A DNA stretch of 64,000 bases, from positions 124,001 to 188,000 of the forward strand of contig CAWJCH010000014.1 of NCBI GenBank assembly GCA_963841205.1. The letters run 5' to 3'. Position 1 is the first letter of the stretch; every line of letters starts with the position of its first letter. Made by a program: the position numbers and the translations under genes. The notes under the pieces are model-generated. The model searched no databases. It saw only the letters and a list, made by a program, of their open reading frames with translations, and was not told where the DNA came from. This document shows positions 44,462 through 53,573 of this stretch, in pieces. The DNA comes from CAWAWP01 sp963841205 (GTDB lineage Bacteria; Chloroflexota; Ktedonobacteria; Ktedonobacterales; JADMIN01).

Positions 44462-45286
44462 TCAGGCGTAGCCTAGGGTGGCGATACGCTCGACGGTGGC
44501 CGCTACCTCGTCGCGGTTGGGCGGCTGGAGCACGCTGGCGAGGAGTCGTGCCGTCTCGGCGTAGAGGCGCAGGGCAGCGGCGGCACGCTCGCGCAGGGAT
44601 TCGTGCTGGAAGCCGAGCGCGGTGTGCAGGGCGCGCGACCAGGCACTTTCTACGTCGACGGAGGCTTGTACCTGGCGATAGAAGGTGCTCTCGGTGCTCT
44701 CAGTCTCGATCATGACGCCGCACTGGGTGGCGACGGCCCACGTGAGGCTGTAAAGTATCTCGCCGAGGGCAGACGGTATGGCAGCTTCCTCACCCCTCGC
44801 GAGCGCGCCGAGCAGCTTCAGCGCGTTCTCGGCGGAGAACATTAGCATGTCGCCGGCAAAGGTGTCCGCTGCTGGCTGGAGCGGCCCCCAGCGGAACGCT
44901 TGCGCTTCCGCAACAAAGGCGGCGATCGCACCGTCTTTGTCGAGCAAGATGCGCAGGCGAGCGGCACTGGGGACGAGGAAGATTGCCCATTCGGGTTGAG
45001 ACAAGCGCTCGCGCCAGGCCGCGACCGTTTTGGGCGAGACGCTGACCAGCCAGCCGTCACGCCAGAAGAGGCGCTTCGGCGGGAGTGGCGCGCCCTCGCG
45101 ATAGATCGGCGCGAGGTCCACATCGCTGAAGGTGGTCGCCGCGCCTCGCGCGAAGCTGCCACCCAGCACGACGGCGGCGACGTCCGGTCCATCCAGCTCG
45201 GCTGCCAGGGCCACCAGAAGACCTGCGGGGAGCGTGGCCGGTTGCGGACTTTCTTGGGCGGAGGTCAGTGGGCGCATGCGCTTCAT
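44462..45286 (-). CDS. Nucleotidyltransferase-domain protein
   Basis: 274 residues. VVLGGSFARGAATTFSDVDL is the polymerase-beta-like nucleotidyltransferase motif (GSx...DxD), and a helical C-terminal part follows. This resembles MNT/aminoglycoside-adenylyltransferase type enzymes, without a recognisable HEPN partner next to it. It could modify small molecules, proteins or tRNA. The YdeI-like gene follows 37 bases downstream, so the two may be co-transcribed. Confidence 0.75.
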   Translation of the reverse strand: MKRMRPLTSAQESPQPATLPAGLLVALAAELDGPDVAAVVLGGSFARGAATTFSDVDLAPIYREGAPLPPKRLFWRDGWLVSVSPKTVAAWRERLSQPEWAIFLVPSAARLRILLDKDGAIAAFVAEAQAFRWGPLQPAADTFAGDMLMFSAENALKLLGALARGEEAAIPSALGEILYSLTWAVATQCGVMIETESTESTFYRQVQASVDVESAWSRALHTALGFQHESLRERAAAALRLYAETARLLASVLQPPNRDEVAATVERIATLGYA

Positions 45287-45353
45287 TTCCCCCCTCTGGC
45301 GTCCGAATCGTCGCCGCGTTGCCCTGCCCGTGTGCCTGGCGAGCGTGAGGCGG

Positions 45354-46922
45354 CTAGGCCTGCTTCGGCAGGTTGTAGATCGCGGCGAACTTGGTGCGGA
45401 GGTAGTCGGCGAAGAAGCGCGGGTCGGGCGGCGCGCCGGTGACGCGTTGGATCAGATCGTTGGGACGATAGGTCGCGCCGTAGGCGTACATGTGCTCGCG
45501 CAGCCAGTTGAGAACGAAGGCGGTGTCGCCGCTTGCCAGCCGCTCGTCGAAATCCGGGAACTCGCGGCGCAGGGTGGCGTAGATCTGCGCGCCGTAGAGG
45601 TTGCCCAGCGTGTAGGTCGGGAAGTACCCGAAACCGGTGGACCAGTGGACGTCCTGCATGCAGCCGTCGGCGTCGCTCGGCGGGGTGATGCCGAGGTATT
45701 GCTGATACTTGGCGTTCCATGCGGCGGGGAGCGACTCGACGGAGAGCTCGCCGTTGACCATCGCCTGTTCCAGCTCGAAACGGATGATGATGTGCAGGTT
45801 GTAGGTCACCTCGTCGGCCTCGACGCGGATCAGGCTCGGCGCGACCTTGTTGAGGGCGCGGGCGAAGGTCGCGGCGTCGACGTCGGCGAGCTGCCGCGGG
45901 AAGGTGTCGCGCGCGGCGACGTACTGCGCCCGCCAGAAGGCCTCCGAGCGCCCGATGGCGTTCTCCCACAGGCGCGACTGCGACTCGTGCGCGCCGAGGG
46001 ACGCCCCGCCGGCGAGTGGCGTGCGGGCGAGCCATTTGGCGCTGCCCTGCTCGTAGAGCGCATGGCCGCCCTCGTGGACGGCGGACATCACCGAGGTCGG
46101 CAGGAAGTGCTCGTCGGTGCGGATGGTCAGGCGCACATCGAAGGGGGTGCCGAAGCTGGTGGTGAAGGGGTGCGGCGAGATGGCGACGCCGCCGACGGTG
46201 AAGTCGTAGTGCATGGCGCGGAGGATCGCGTTGCAGAGCTCGACCTGACCCGCGGCGGGGTAGTCCTCGCGGAGGCAGGCGTCGTCGATCGGCGAGCCGC
46301 TGGACTCGATGCGGCGCAGCGTCTCGATGCTGACGTCGCGCACGGCGGGGAAGAGCTCGTTGAGGCGCTGCGTGGTCATGCCGGGCTCGTAGAGATTGAC
46401 GAGGGCATCGTAGCGCGTCCCGCCGTGGCCGAGGCGGTCGGCCATCTCGCGCATCAAGCCGACGGTGCGCTCGAGCCAGGGCGCCCAGGCGGCGAAATCG
46501 TTGTGGGCACGGGCCTTGCGCCAGGCCTCGAAGCTGCCCGACTCGTTCTCGGCCAGCGCCATCACGAGGGATTCCGGCAGTTTGGTGGCCTGGTCGTACC
46601 CACGCTTGGCATGCCACAGCAGCGCGCGGTCGGCGTCGGTGAAGGTACCCGACTGTATCTCTGCCTCCAGCGCGGAGACCAACTCGCCGAGGCGCGGGTC
46701 GGTCCACCGCTGGTGCAGGACGGCCTGGAGCGTGGCGAGCTGTTTGCCGCGGACCTCGCCGGCGCCCTCGGGCATGGCGGTGTTCTGGTCCCACTGTGCC
46801 AGGGCGGAGACCGCGTTGAGGTCTTCGATCTCGTGCAGGCGCTCCAAGAGCCCGCTGACGTTCGCGTTGCCGTGCGAAAAGTCGAGGGACGTCGTCGTCC
46901 CGGGGATGGAGGTTTCCGCCAT
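45354..46922 (-). CDS. Carboxypeptidase Taq (peptidase family M32)
   Basis: 522 residues from ATG at 46922 with GAGGGGAGCATC upstream. It has the M32 active-site motif HEGGHALYEQG (HEXXH zinc site), DVRLTIRTDEHFLPTSV, SLGAHESQSRLWEN (including the third zinc ligand E), and VHWSTGFGYFPTYTLGNLYG. The length and order match thermostable carboxypeptidase Taq, a cytoplasmic zinc enzyme removing C-terminal residues. The gene appears monocistronic. Confidence 0.93.
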   Translation of the reverse strand: MAETSIPGTTTSLDFSHGNANVSGLLERLHEIEDLNAVSALAQWDQNTAMPEGAGEVRGKQLATLQAVLHQRWTDPRLGELVSALEAEIQSGTFTDADRALLWHAKRGYDQATKLPESLVMALAENESGSFEAWRKARAHNDFAAWAPWLERTVGLMREMADRLGHGGTRYDALVNLYEPGMTTQRLNELFPAVRDVSIETLRRIESSGSPIDDACLREDYPAAGQVELCNAILRAMHYDFTVGGVAISPHPFTTSFGTPFDVRLTIRTDEHFLPTSVMSAVHEGGHALYEQGSAKWLARTPLAGGASLGAHESQSRLWENAIGRSEAFWRAQYVAARDTFPRQLADVDAATFARALNKVAPSLIRVEADEVTYNLHIIIRFELEQAMVNGELSVESLPAAWNAKYQQYLGITPPSDADGCMQDVHWSTGFGYFPTYTLGNLYGAQIYATLRREFPDFDERLASGDTAFVLNWLREHMYAYGATYRPNDLIQRVTGAPPDPRFFADYLRTKFAAIYNLPKQA

Positions 46923-47403
46923 GATGCTCCCCTCGCATAGTAGCCGCACGTTGTAGCCGTGCGTTCGCCGTTGCGCCGCGCCGCCGGTCGGCGCCTTCGC
47001 GCGACCCGCCCGCGCAGCATAGCATCCGTGAGGGCCGTGTTGCCAGGGCGAACCGTTCGGCTCTTGCAGATTTCTCCCCGAAATTGTTACGATCTCGCGA
47101 CCCCCGACATGCCGATCTACTCAGGTGAGCGGCGTTATCGGATAGGTCCTCAACCGTCTCACCACTAGAGCGTCACGCGCGGCGTGGGAATGTTCGCTCC
47201 AGGCTGTGCTCCGGGCTGTGTGGCATACTTCGGAGCAGCGGTGGTGTGGATTGACCCTGGGGCCCCGTTCGCCTCAGTGAACACTGATGGCGCGGGTGAA
47301 GACCGGGACGTTGTGCGCGGGCACGAGCGGTGTGAGCAAGCCCGCCGTGTTTCCGACCCGTGGCCACGACGACTCGCATAGCTGGCAAAAGGGTAGTATC
47401 CCC
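46923..47403. other. 481-base divergent gap between carboxypeptidase and response-regulator genes
   Basis: It must hold promoters for both flanking genes. A palindromic stretch TCACGCGCGGCGTGGGA near 47170 is weak. No gene with a credible start was found. Confidence 0.4.
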
Positions 47404-47844
47404 ATGGCTGACCGCGTAATTCGCGTGCTGGTGGTGGACGACGACCGCTCGATCCGCGAGACGTTGCGAGCGGTTCTACAAGACGAAGGGTATGCGGTGG
47501 CCGAGGCGGGCGATGGCGCCCAGGCGATCGCGCTGCTGCGCGCCTTCCGTGATCCACACGTAGTGCTGACGGATCTGCGTATGCCCGTGATGGACGGCAT
47601 CAAGCTGCTGGAGTTGGTCGCGGCTGACGATGCGCTGGTGGCGCGGCATGCCTACACGGTCATCACGGCGAATCCGGACACGGTGCCGAGCGCTGTCCAA
47701 GCGACGCGGGGCCGCTTCTCGCTGCCGGTATTGACGAAGCCCTTCGATCTCGACGACGTGCTGACGCACGTGGCGCAGACGGGGGCGCGCCTCATCGCGG
47801 GGCACGATATGCCGCCCGATGTCGCGCGCGGGGCGCGTTGGTAG
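47404..47844 (+). CDS. Single-domain response regulator (CheY-like receiver)
   Basis: 146 residues from ATG at 47404. RVLVVDDDRSIRETLRAVLQ gives the acidic pair; VVLTDLRMPVMDG contains the phospho-acceptor Asp; TANP and VLTKPFDLDD supply the conserved Thr and Lys of receiver domains. There is only a short C-terminal tail, so it acts through protein-protein contacts. No histidine kinase is adjacent. Confidence 0.88.
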   Translation: MADRVIRVLVVDDDRSIRETLRAVLQDEGYAVAEAGDGAQAIALLRAFRDPHVVLTDLRMPVMDGIKLLELVAADDALVARHAYTVITANPDTVPSAVQATRGRFSLPVLTKPFDLDDVLTHVAQTGARLIAGHDMPPDVARGARW

Positions 47845-47876
47845 CCTTCCGGCGATAGCCCGCGCGGATGCCCTGG

Positions 47877-47905
47877 TTGCCGGCGTGACCTCGATCTGGT
47901 ATACT
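47877..47905 (+). promoter_or_regulatory. Sigma-70 promoter upstream of rpsT
   Basis: TTGCCG at 47877-47882 and TATACT at 47900-47905 are separated by exactly 17 bases, about 180 bases before the S20 gene. This is a strong consensus pair for a GC-rich genome; the long leader could carry regulation. Confidence 0.65.
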
Positions 47906-48083
47906 AGCTCGGATTGTGGCGCGGCGAGCAGCACGATGTCTCGCGGCGTCGGGTCAGCGGCGCGCGGGACACGACTGCTCCCCAGGTGGGGACGGCATGC
48001 GTGATTGCCCCCCGCGATGAGCGCGCGATGAATGAGGGTACGCGGGTTGGGCCGATGGCCGACTCAGGAGGAATTCGTCTCGT

Positions 48084-48359
48084 ATGCCGAATCTACGGTC
48101 GGCCAAGAAGCGCATGCGCATCGAAGAGAAGCGCCGCGCGCGGAATAAGGCCGTGAAGTCTACTGTGCGCACGCAGATCACCAAGGCGCGCGAAAGCATC
48201 GCCTCGACGCCCGCTGAGCCTCAGACCGAGGAGGCCGTACAGCAGGCGATCAGCGCGCTGGATCGCGCCGTGACGAAGGGTGTGCTGCATCGCAACAACG
48301 CCGCTCGTCGCAAGTCGCGCCTGATGGCACGGCTGAACCAGGCGCAGGCCGGAGCCTAG
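48084..48359 (+). CDS. rpsT: 30S ribosomal protein S20
   Basis: 91 residues starting MPNLRSAKKRMRIEEKRRAR with AGGAGGAAT upstream. The lysine/arginine-rich N-terminus, the central STVRTQITKARESI and the C-terminal GVLHRNNAARRKSRLMARLN are diagnostic of S20, which binds 16S rRNA in the body of the small subunit. It has its own promoter and is followed by a factor-independent-type terminator, so it appears to be a single-gene transcript. Confidence 0.96.
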   Translation: MPNLRSAKKRMRIEEKRRARNKAVKSTVRTQITKARESIASTPAEPQTEEAVQQAISALDRAVTKGVLHRNNAARRKSRLMARLNQAQAGA

Positions 48360-48389
48360 CGCTCACCCCGCGCGGCAAATCCTGACAGC

Positions 48390-48414
48390 AGAGGAACCTA
48401 TTACGGGTTCCTCT
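48390..48414 (+). terminator. Terminator hairpin after rpsT
   Basis: AGAGGAACC (48390-48398) pairs with GGTTCCTCT (48406-48414) around a 7-base loop, followed by CTTTGCG. The position 31 bases after the S20 stop supports termination. Confidence 0.7.
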
Positions 48415-48597
48415 CTTTGCGTTGTTGGAACTGATCCATTCAGACCGAGCGCGAGGGGCGGCGGGCGCGACATGTCGCGCCCCTGCACCGCAGATGGGTC
48501 GATCGTTGAGGGCGAAGATCGCGGTACCGAACTGTCGCTATAGGGGCCGCATGGACTGAGGCACCCATCGCGCGCAGGCGGTCAGGCGGCGTAATGG

Positions 48598-49608
48598 CTA
48601 CCAGTCGCCGCGCAACTCAAGCTCGAGTTCGAGCTCGACGCCGAAGCGCTCCCGCACGGTGCGGCGGGCGAGCGCGATCAGCGCGACGACGTCTGCGGCG
48701 GAGGCGCCGCCGGTGTTGACGATGAAGTTGGCGTGGCGTGGTGAGATCTCGGCCTTGCCGAAGCGCGTTCCCTTGAGTCCGCAGCTCTCGATGAGGCGTC
48801 CGGCGTGGTCGTCGGGCGGGTTCTTGAAGACGGAGCCGGCGCTCTGCTGCGGCGGTTGCGTGTCTTTGCGGTGCTGGCGATAGGCACGGACGCGCTGGCG
48901 GATGCGCTCCGGCTCGTCGCGAGCGAGCACGAGGGTGGCGCCGGTGATCATCTCACGCGGCTCGATGGCGGCCCGCGGCGCGGCGACCGGCAAGCCATCG
49001 TCGCCGAACGTGATGCGACGCTCGGCGCGGAAGCGGCTGTGGCGATAGGCGAGGCCGAGCTCGGCGGCGGCCAGCTCGCGAATCTGTGGCGGTGCGTCGC
49101 CCTCGGCCTCCGTGAAGAGCACGCGCGCCGAGCGCAGGGTATCGGCGACGCACGCGCCGTGCGCCCCGGCGTTACTGACGACCGCGCCGCCGACGGTGCC
49201 GGGGACGCCCGCGCCCCATTCGAGTCCGCCGTAGCCCGCCTCGGCCAGTTCGTTAACCAGTTTGGGGAGGCTGACCCCGGCGGCAGCGGTCAGCAGCGCG
49301 TGGTCATGGTCAAGCGCTTCAAGGCGCCAGTCGTCGAGCGCCATACGGGCGACGATGCCACGCGCGCCGCCATCCGCGTAGAGGACGTTGGTGCCGTTGC
49401 CGACCAGCATGAGCGGCCAACGTTGCGCGCGGGCGAGTGCGACGAGGGCCAACAGATCGTCCTCGCTGGCAAGGTTGACCCACGCATCCGCCGGGCCGCC
49501 GACGCCGAAGGTGCCGTGCCGGGCGAGCGGCTCGTGCGGGCGGACGGCGCGGGGAAAGCGCGTGATGAGCGCGTCGAGCATGGTGGCGACGTCGAGCGTT
49601 GGGGACAT
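48598..49608 (-). CDS. murB: UDP-N-acetylenolpyruvoylglucosamine reductase
   Basis: 336 residues with all MurB motifs: TFGVGGPADAWVNLASEDDL, LVGNGTNVLYADGG, GVPGTVGGAVVSNAGAHG for FAD binding, AYRHSRF, QSAGSVFKNPP with the catalytic serine, and SPRHANFIVNTGGASAADV. The enzyme reduces UDP-GlcNAc-enolpyruvate to UDP-MurNAc with NADPH in peptidoglycan synthesis. No other mur genes are adjacent. Confidence 0.95.
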   Translation of the reverse strand: MSPTLDVATMLDALITRFPRAVRPHEPLARHGTFGVGGPADAWVNLASEDDLLALVALARAQRWPLMLVGNGTNVLYADGGARGIVARMALDDWRLEALDHDHALLTAAAGVSLPKLVNELAEAGYGGLEWGAGVPGTVGGAVVSNAGAHGACVADTLRSARVLFTEAEGDAPPQIRELAAAELGLAYRHSRFRAERRITFGDDGLPVAAPRAAIEPREMITGATLVLARDEPERIRQRVRAYRQHRKDTQPPQQSAGSVFKNPPDDHAGRLIESCGLKGTRFGKAEISPRHANFIVNTGGASAADVVALIALARRTVRERFGVELELELELRGDW

Positions 49609-49730
49609 GCGTACGCCTTCTATCGTGCGGGTTGTTGCCGTCCTCGACGGCCGCGGCGAGAGCGCCGTCGAGGCGCACGCGCTGAGGCAACACCCACAGT
49701 CACTTCGTTCTCCTGATGGACGAAAATCGT

Positions 49731-49802
49731 CTTGCCCTCTCCCCCTCCCCTCGCGGAGGAGGCAGGGTCCCCGCGAGCAGGGGCTTGGCAGGGGGTGAGG
49801 TC
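49731..49802. repeat. Dispersed GC-rich palindromic repeat, copy 5
   Basis: CTCCCCCTCCCCTCGCGGAG, then AGGCAGGGTCCCCGCGAGCA and GGGGCTTGGCAGGGGGTGAG. This is one of the best-formed copies; it can form a hairpin in which each C-run pairs with a G-run. It lies between murB and the C39-like peptidase gene (49609-49919). Confidence 0.6.
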
Positions 49803-49919
49803 CGCCGCCGAAACAGGACGCTCGTCAATGCGCCAGGGCCGCGCCAAGCAAAACGGCTCCGCGCAGCAGCGCGCCCTGTCCAGTATACACAGCGGCGGGA
49901 ATCGGCTGGAGCACGCGGC

Positions 49920-51210
49920 TCAGGCGGTGGGGTCGCCCGAGCCGTTGGGCACGATGAACGCGGTGACGCCGGTATACATGCTGTAGAAGACGTCCTTTTG
50001 CAGGTAGTGGATGTAGTACGTCGAGGAGTCCACGATCCGCAGGCCCTGCGCATCCCCGCCCGTCACGACGAGGAAGTGGCCGCCGTCGAAGAAGCTATAG
50101 TACCCCCACGAGATGCGGACGTTCACGATCACCGGGATGCCTTCTGTGTTCGTGATGTTCAATAACTGTTGGTAGCTCAGGTTCTCTTCGGACGGCAGGG
50201 AATAGGTGTGGAGGTAGGCGTGGTAGCCGAACTGGCTGGCGGCATACTGAAATCCGTTGGAAGTGAGCAGCCCGAGATTGGGCGAGATGTTCGGTTGCGA
50301 CCCGCTGTTGAGCGCGTCGATCATCTTGCCGATCGTCGCATGCTGCACGCCCCACGCGGTGAGGACCTCTGAGAGCGCCGCCGCGCTGCAGGCCGCGCCC
50401 TTCCAACCCAGGAACTGCGAATACGAGTCGTAGAGGTCGGGCCGCTCGATCTGCGTCTCCGCCTGCACCAGGCTCGTGATGGTCTTGCCGGACTGGCTGC
50501 CGCTGGAGGTGCCGAACGCGCCCATCAGCGGCTCGGAGGCCTCGCCGGAGGTGATCAGCGCGGTGAGGATCGCGGCGGTGATGGTGGCGATGGCGAGGAT
50601 CAGTCGCGCCAGCGACCAGGGGCTGCTCGCCGCGCGCCGTGCCAGCGCGCGGGTGTCGGCGCGGATGCGGGCGGCGGCGCGCGGCCTGAACGCGGCGAGG
50701 TTTGGCACGAGATCGAGCTGGTAGGGTGCGACGGGGACCAGCGCGCGGTCATCGCGGTCATCGTAGTCGTCGCGCTCCCACGCATCGGGCTCGCGCGCCA
50801 CCTCCGCGTAGTCGTCGTCTTGCGGCGCGAAAACGCGATTGAGCGGGCGGGCAGAGCTGTTTTCGCGCCGTCGCGTGTAGCCCTGGTTCGTCGTGTACGT
50901 TGGGCGAACTGGGCGCGCGCACGGCCTGCTGCCGATTGGTGGCGTCGAGCAGCGTGCGATGGTGGCCGCTGTCTTCGCGGCGCGGAGCCGCGGGCTTGCC
51001 ACGCGATACGAGGGGCATCGAGGGGAGCGTCAGCCGTGGCGCGAGCGACCGATGACCGCGAGCGTCATAGTCGTCGCGAGGGTGGTCGCCCCGGTCGGGC
51101 TCGCCGTACTGATCATCGTCGCCATACGGCGCGTTCCAGAAGCTGCCGTCGGGCTGCCCGAAGGTCATCGGGGTCGCCGCCTTCTTGGGAGGTCGGGGAG
51201 CACCTGGCAT
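49920..51210 (-). CDS. Membrane-anchored C39-like peptidase, with an apparent frameshift in the N-terminal part
   Basis: The true start is ATG 51210 (MPGAPRPPKKAATPMTFGQP), supported by AAGGAGAGGAGGGCGAAG. This frame is an Asp/Arg-rich disordered region that stops matching near 50915; the rest continues in the neighbouring frame, so one indel is likely. After a hydrophilic part (DDDYAEVAREPDAWERDDYD) comes one membrane helix (LARLILAIATITAAILTALI) and an outer C39-like domain with GWKGAACSAAALSEVLTAWG (Cys), FFDGGHFLVVTGGD (His) and LRIVDSS (Asp). It is probably a type II-like anchored cysteine peptidase or amidase domain outside the cell. Confidence 0.75.
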
Positions 51211-51422
51211 CTTCGCCCTCCTCTCCTTGGTAGCCAGACGGACGCGGTAGCCGTGCGACCGATCTGGACGTCGCCTGGATGATGATAGTGGGCGAGCGCC
51301 CGGGCGTCAAGCGCTCGCGACCTTGGTACCTCTTCCGCAAGGCGCGGCGGCGCGTGACCCAAGGTGGCCGCTCAACGCCGTCATCTTGTTTCCCCGCTCG
51401 GCGAGTGGCATTCGCCGCGCAC

Positions 51423-51451
51423 TTGTCGCCCCGGCTCCGCTCCGCTATACT
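51423..51451 (+). promoter_or_regulatory. Sigma-70-type promoter for the EcsC-like gene
   Basis: TTGTCG at 51423-51428 and TATACT at 51446-51451 are spaced by 17 bases, about 90 bases upstream of the start codon of the next plus-strand gene. Confidence 0.55.
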
Positions 51452-51538
51452 GGGCGCGCCTCGACGAATGCAATCGCTCGAAGCGCCTGTGCGTGAGGGT
51501 GGTGCGGCGGTCGCCGCCTGAGGAGAGGGTGAAACGCG

Positions 51539-52570
51539 ATGTCATCATCCGGGAAAAGCGGCGGCTCGGGAGCCGTCGGCCAGTTCGCGCAGCAGGCGGT
51601 GATCAACGCGCTGCCGCAGCCCGTGCAGGACATCTTGAAGCCGGGCAAGACGCCGGATCGCATCCAGCAGGCCATCGCGTGGGCCTCGAAGCGTGATCCG
51701 AAGGTGATCGCGGCGCACAACAAGCGCGGCCATAAGGTGACGTCGCTGGCGGAGATCCGCGCGCTCAAAGTGGAGCAGATGGATCGCGTGGCGAAGGAGT
51801 TCGCGGCGACGTTTCGGCGGCGCGCGGCGGTGACGGGCGCGGTGACGGGGCTGCCGGGCGGCCTCTGGGCGGTGGTCGCGGCGGGCGCCGACGTGCAGTT
51901 GACGGCGATCTACGCGGTGCGCATGGCCTCCGACATCGCGCAATCCTACGGCTACGACACGACGGACGCCGACGAGCAGGCGCATCTGGCGGAGGTGCTG
52001 GCGCTGGCGGCGGGCATCGATAGCCTGCGCGGCATCGGCAACTGGCTCTCGCGCGAGGGGCTGACGCACGTGCTGCCCGATGTGCTGCCGCGCATCCTGA
52101 TGCGCCTCAGCATCCAGCTGACCGAAGAGCAGGCGGCGAAGTGGGTCGGGCGCATCATCCCCGGCATCGGCGCGGTGGTGGCGGGCGCCATCGACTATGG
52201 CTTCTTGAAGTCGGCGGGCGACCGCGCGGTGCAATACTACCACAACCGGTATCTGGTGGACCACGGCCTCGCCTCGCCCGACATCCTGGGCGCGCCCTCG
52301 CCCGCGCTGGCGCTGCCGCCGGCGTCCGTGGTAGACGGGAGCCTGGTGACGCCGGGGCAGACGGCGACTGGCGGGCAGACGCGGCTGACGGTTGGGCAGC
52401 AGCTCGCGCTGCCCCCGGCGACGCATGCCACACCAACGAAGCGCGAGCCTGAGCGCAGCCTGGCACGGCGTCTGGTCATCGCCGCGCTGCTCTTCTTCCT
52501 CGCCACATTGATCGCCTGCGTGGCGCTCGCGGTGATCGTCGGCAATTGGGTGATGAACCTCGGCCACTAG
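51539..52570 (+). CDS. EcsC-like protein with C-terminal membrane helix
   Basis: 343 residues, start ATG behind GAGAGGGTGAAACGCG. A soluble helical part (1-230) contains RRRAAVTGAVTGLPGGLWAV, VQLTAIYAVRMASDIAQSYG and IIPGIGAVVAGAIDYGFLKS, with the Gly-rich segments seen in EcsC-domain proteins. A Pro/Thr/Gly-rich linker (about 240-305) and one C-terminal helix (LVIAALLFFLATLIACVALA) follow. EcsC in Bacillus is encoded with an ABC exporter, but no exporter is adjacent here, so the role is open. Confidence 0.7.
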   Translation: MSSSGKSGGSGAVGQFAQQAVINALPQPVQDILKPGKTPDRIQQAIAWASKRDPKVIAAHNKRGHKVTSLAEIRALKVEQMDRVAKEFAATFRRRAAVTGAVTGLPGGLWAVVAAGADVQLTAIYAVRMASDIAQSYGYDTTDADEQAHLAEVLALAAGIDSLRGIGNWLSREGLTHVLPDVLPRILMRLSIQLTEEQAAKWVGRIIPGIGAVVAGAIDYGFLKSAGDRAVQYYHNRYLVDHGLASPDILGAPSPALALPPASVVDGSLVTPGQTATGGQTRLTVGQQLALPPATHATPTKREPERSLARRLVIAALLFFLATLIACVALAVIVGNWVMNLGH

Positions 52571-52750
52571 GCGGCGCCGGTGAACGCATCGTTGAACGAT
52601 TGGTTTTATCGCTCTCTCGTGGCAGCTATGCTGCTCGCATTCGCGTTGCTCGGGTTCTAAACCGCGTGGCGAACGAGAAGGCAGTCGCGCGAGCCATTCA
52701 GGCGCGAACGTGCGCTGACGAAACTGCGCGAACAGCTATGGCAGGCTGGC

Positions 52751-53554
52751 GTGTTGGATGAGCGGGTCACGCAGGCCGACGAGGCCGAGTTGCTGACGAA
52801 CTTCATGCGGGATCAGCAAAGAGTTCGGGTGGTCGCGCCGGCGGGCCTCTTCGCAGCGATTGCCGGCGGCGCGGTGGCTGGCGTTTATCTAGCATTCGGC
52901 GCGTCGCTCGGCTGGTCATTCGCGCCTGTCCTATACGCCACACTGGCCGCCATGATCGCCGCTGCCCTTGTACTTGGAATTCGCGGTTCGGACAACGACG
53001 GCGACTCGGCGGTTGCGAGCGATCACGTCATGGCGCCACATTCCCGGTGGCATCCAACGGTCGCCCTCGCGACAGCGTGTGCGGCGGCCGCGCTCAGCGC
53101 CGTGGTGCCTCTGCTCCTCCTGACGTCGCCCTCGTCATTAGACACTTCGGCCATCCACGGCGAGGATGCCGCGCTCGTGCGTGGGGCGCCGCTACTGCTT
53201 TGGATCGGACCAACGCTGCTTGCGCTGCTGGTGGTCCTCACTGAGATTGCCCTTCATGTCACGGAGAAGCGCGCGGCACTTCGGCGTGTATCATCGAACC
53301 GAGAGCTACAGGCGCGGGCCGTGCGCTATCGCCGCGGAAATCTCCGCACTTTGATCGTATTTTTCGAGGCCAGTCAGTTGACAATCTTGGCCACCTTCTC
53401 GAGCAGCAATTTGCCATTGCATCTGAGGGACCTCTCCGCTTCCGATGCGTTCTCCTTTGCCTCGCTCGTGCTGGCAGGGATAGGCCTCTTCGTTGGCATA
53501 GTCGCACTCATGCAGAGCGGGCTTTTGGCGCAGCACGAGCACCCCGCAGTGTGA
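52751..53554 (+). CDS. Six-helix membrane protein of unknown function
   Basis: 267 residues from GTG at 52751; the frame is open back to 52661 without a better start. Hydrophobic segments include LFAAIAGGAVAGVYLAFGAS, VLYATLAAMIAAALVLGIRG, TACAAAALSAVVPLLLLTSP, LLLWIGPTLLALLVVLTEIA and FASLVLAGIGLFVGIVALMQ. No conserved motif is recognised. Confidence 0.6.
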   Translation: MLDERVTQADEAELLTNFMRDQQRVRVVAPAGLFAAIAGGAVAGVYLAFGASLGWSFAPVLYATLAAMIAAALVLGIRGSDNDGDSAVASDHVMAPHSRWHPTVALATACAAAALSAVVPLLLLTSPSSLDTSAIHGEDAALVRGAPLLLWIGPTLLALLVVLTEIALHVTEKRAALRRVSSNRELQARAVRYRRGNLRTLIVFFEASQLTILATFSSSNLPLHLRDLSASDAFSFASLVLAGIGLFVGIVALMQSGLLAQHEHPAV

Positions 53555-53573
53555 ATCGAAGCAAGCTGACAGC

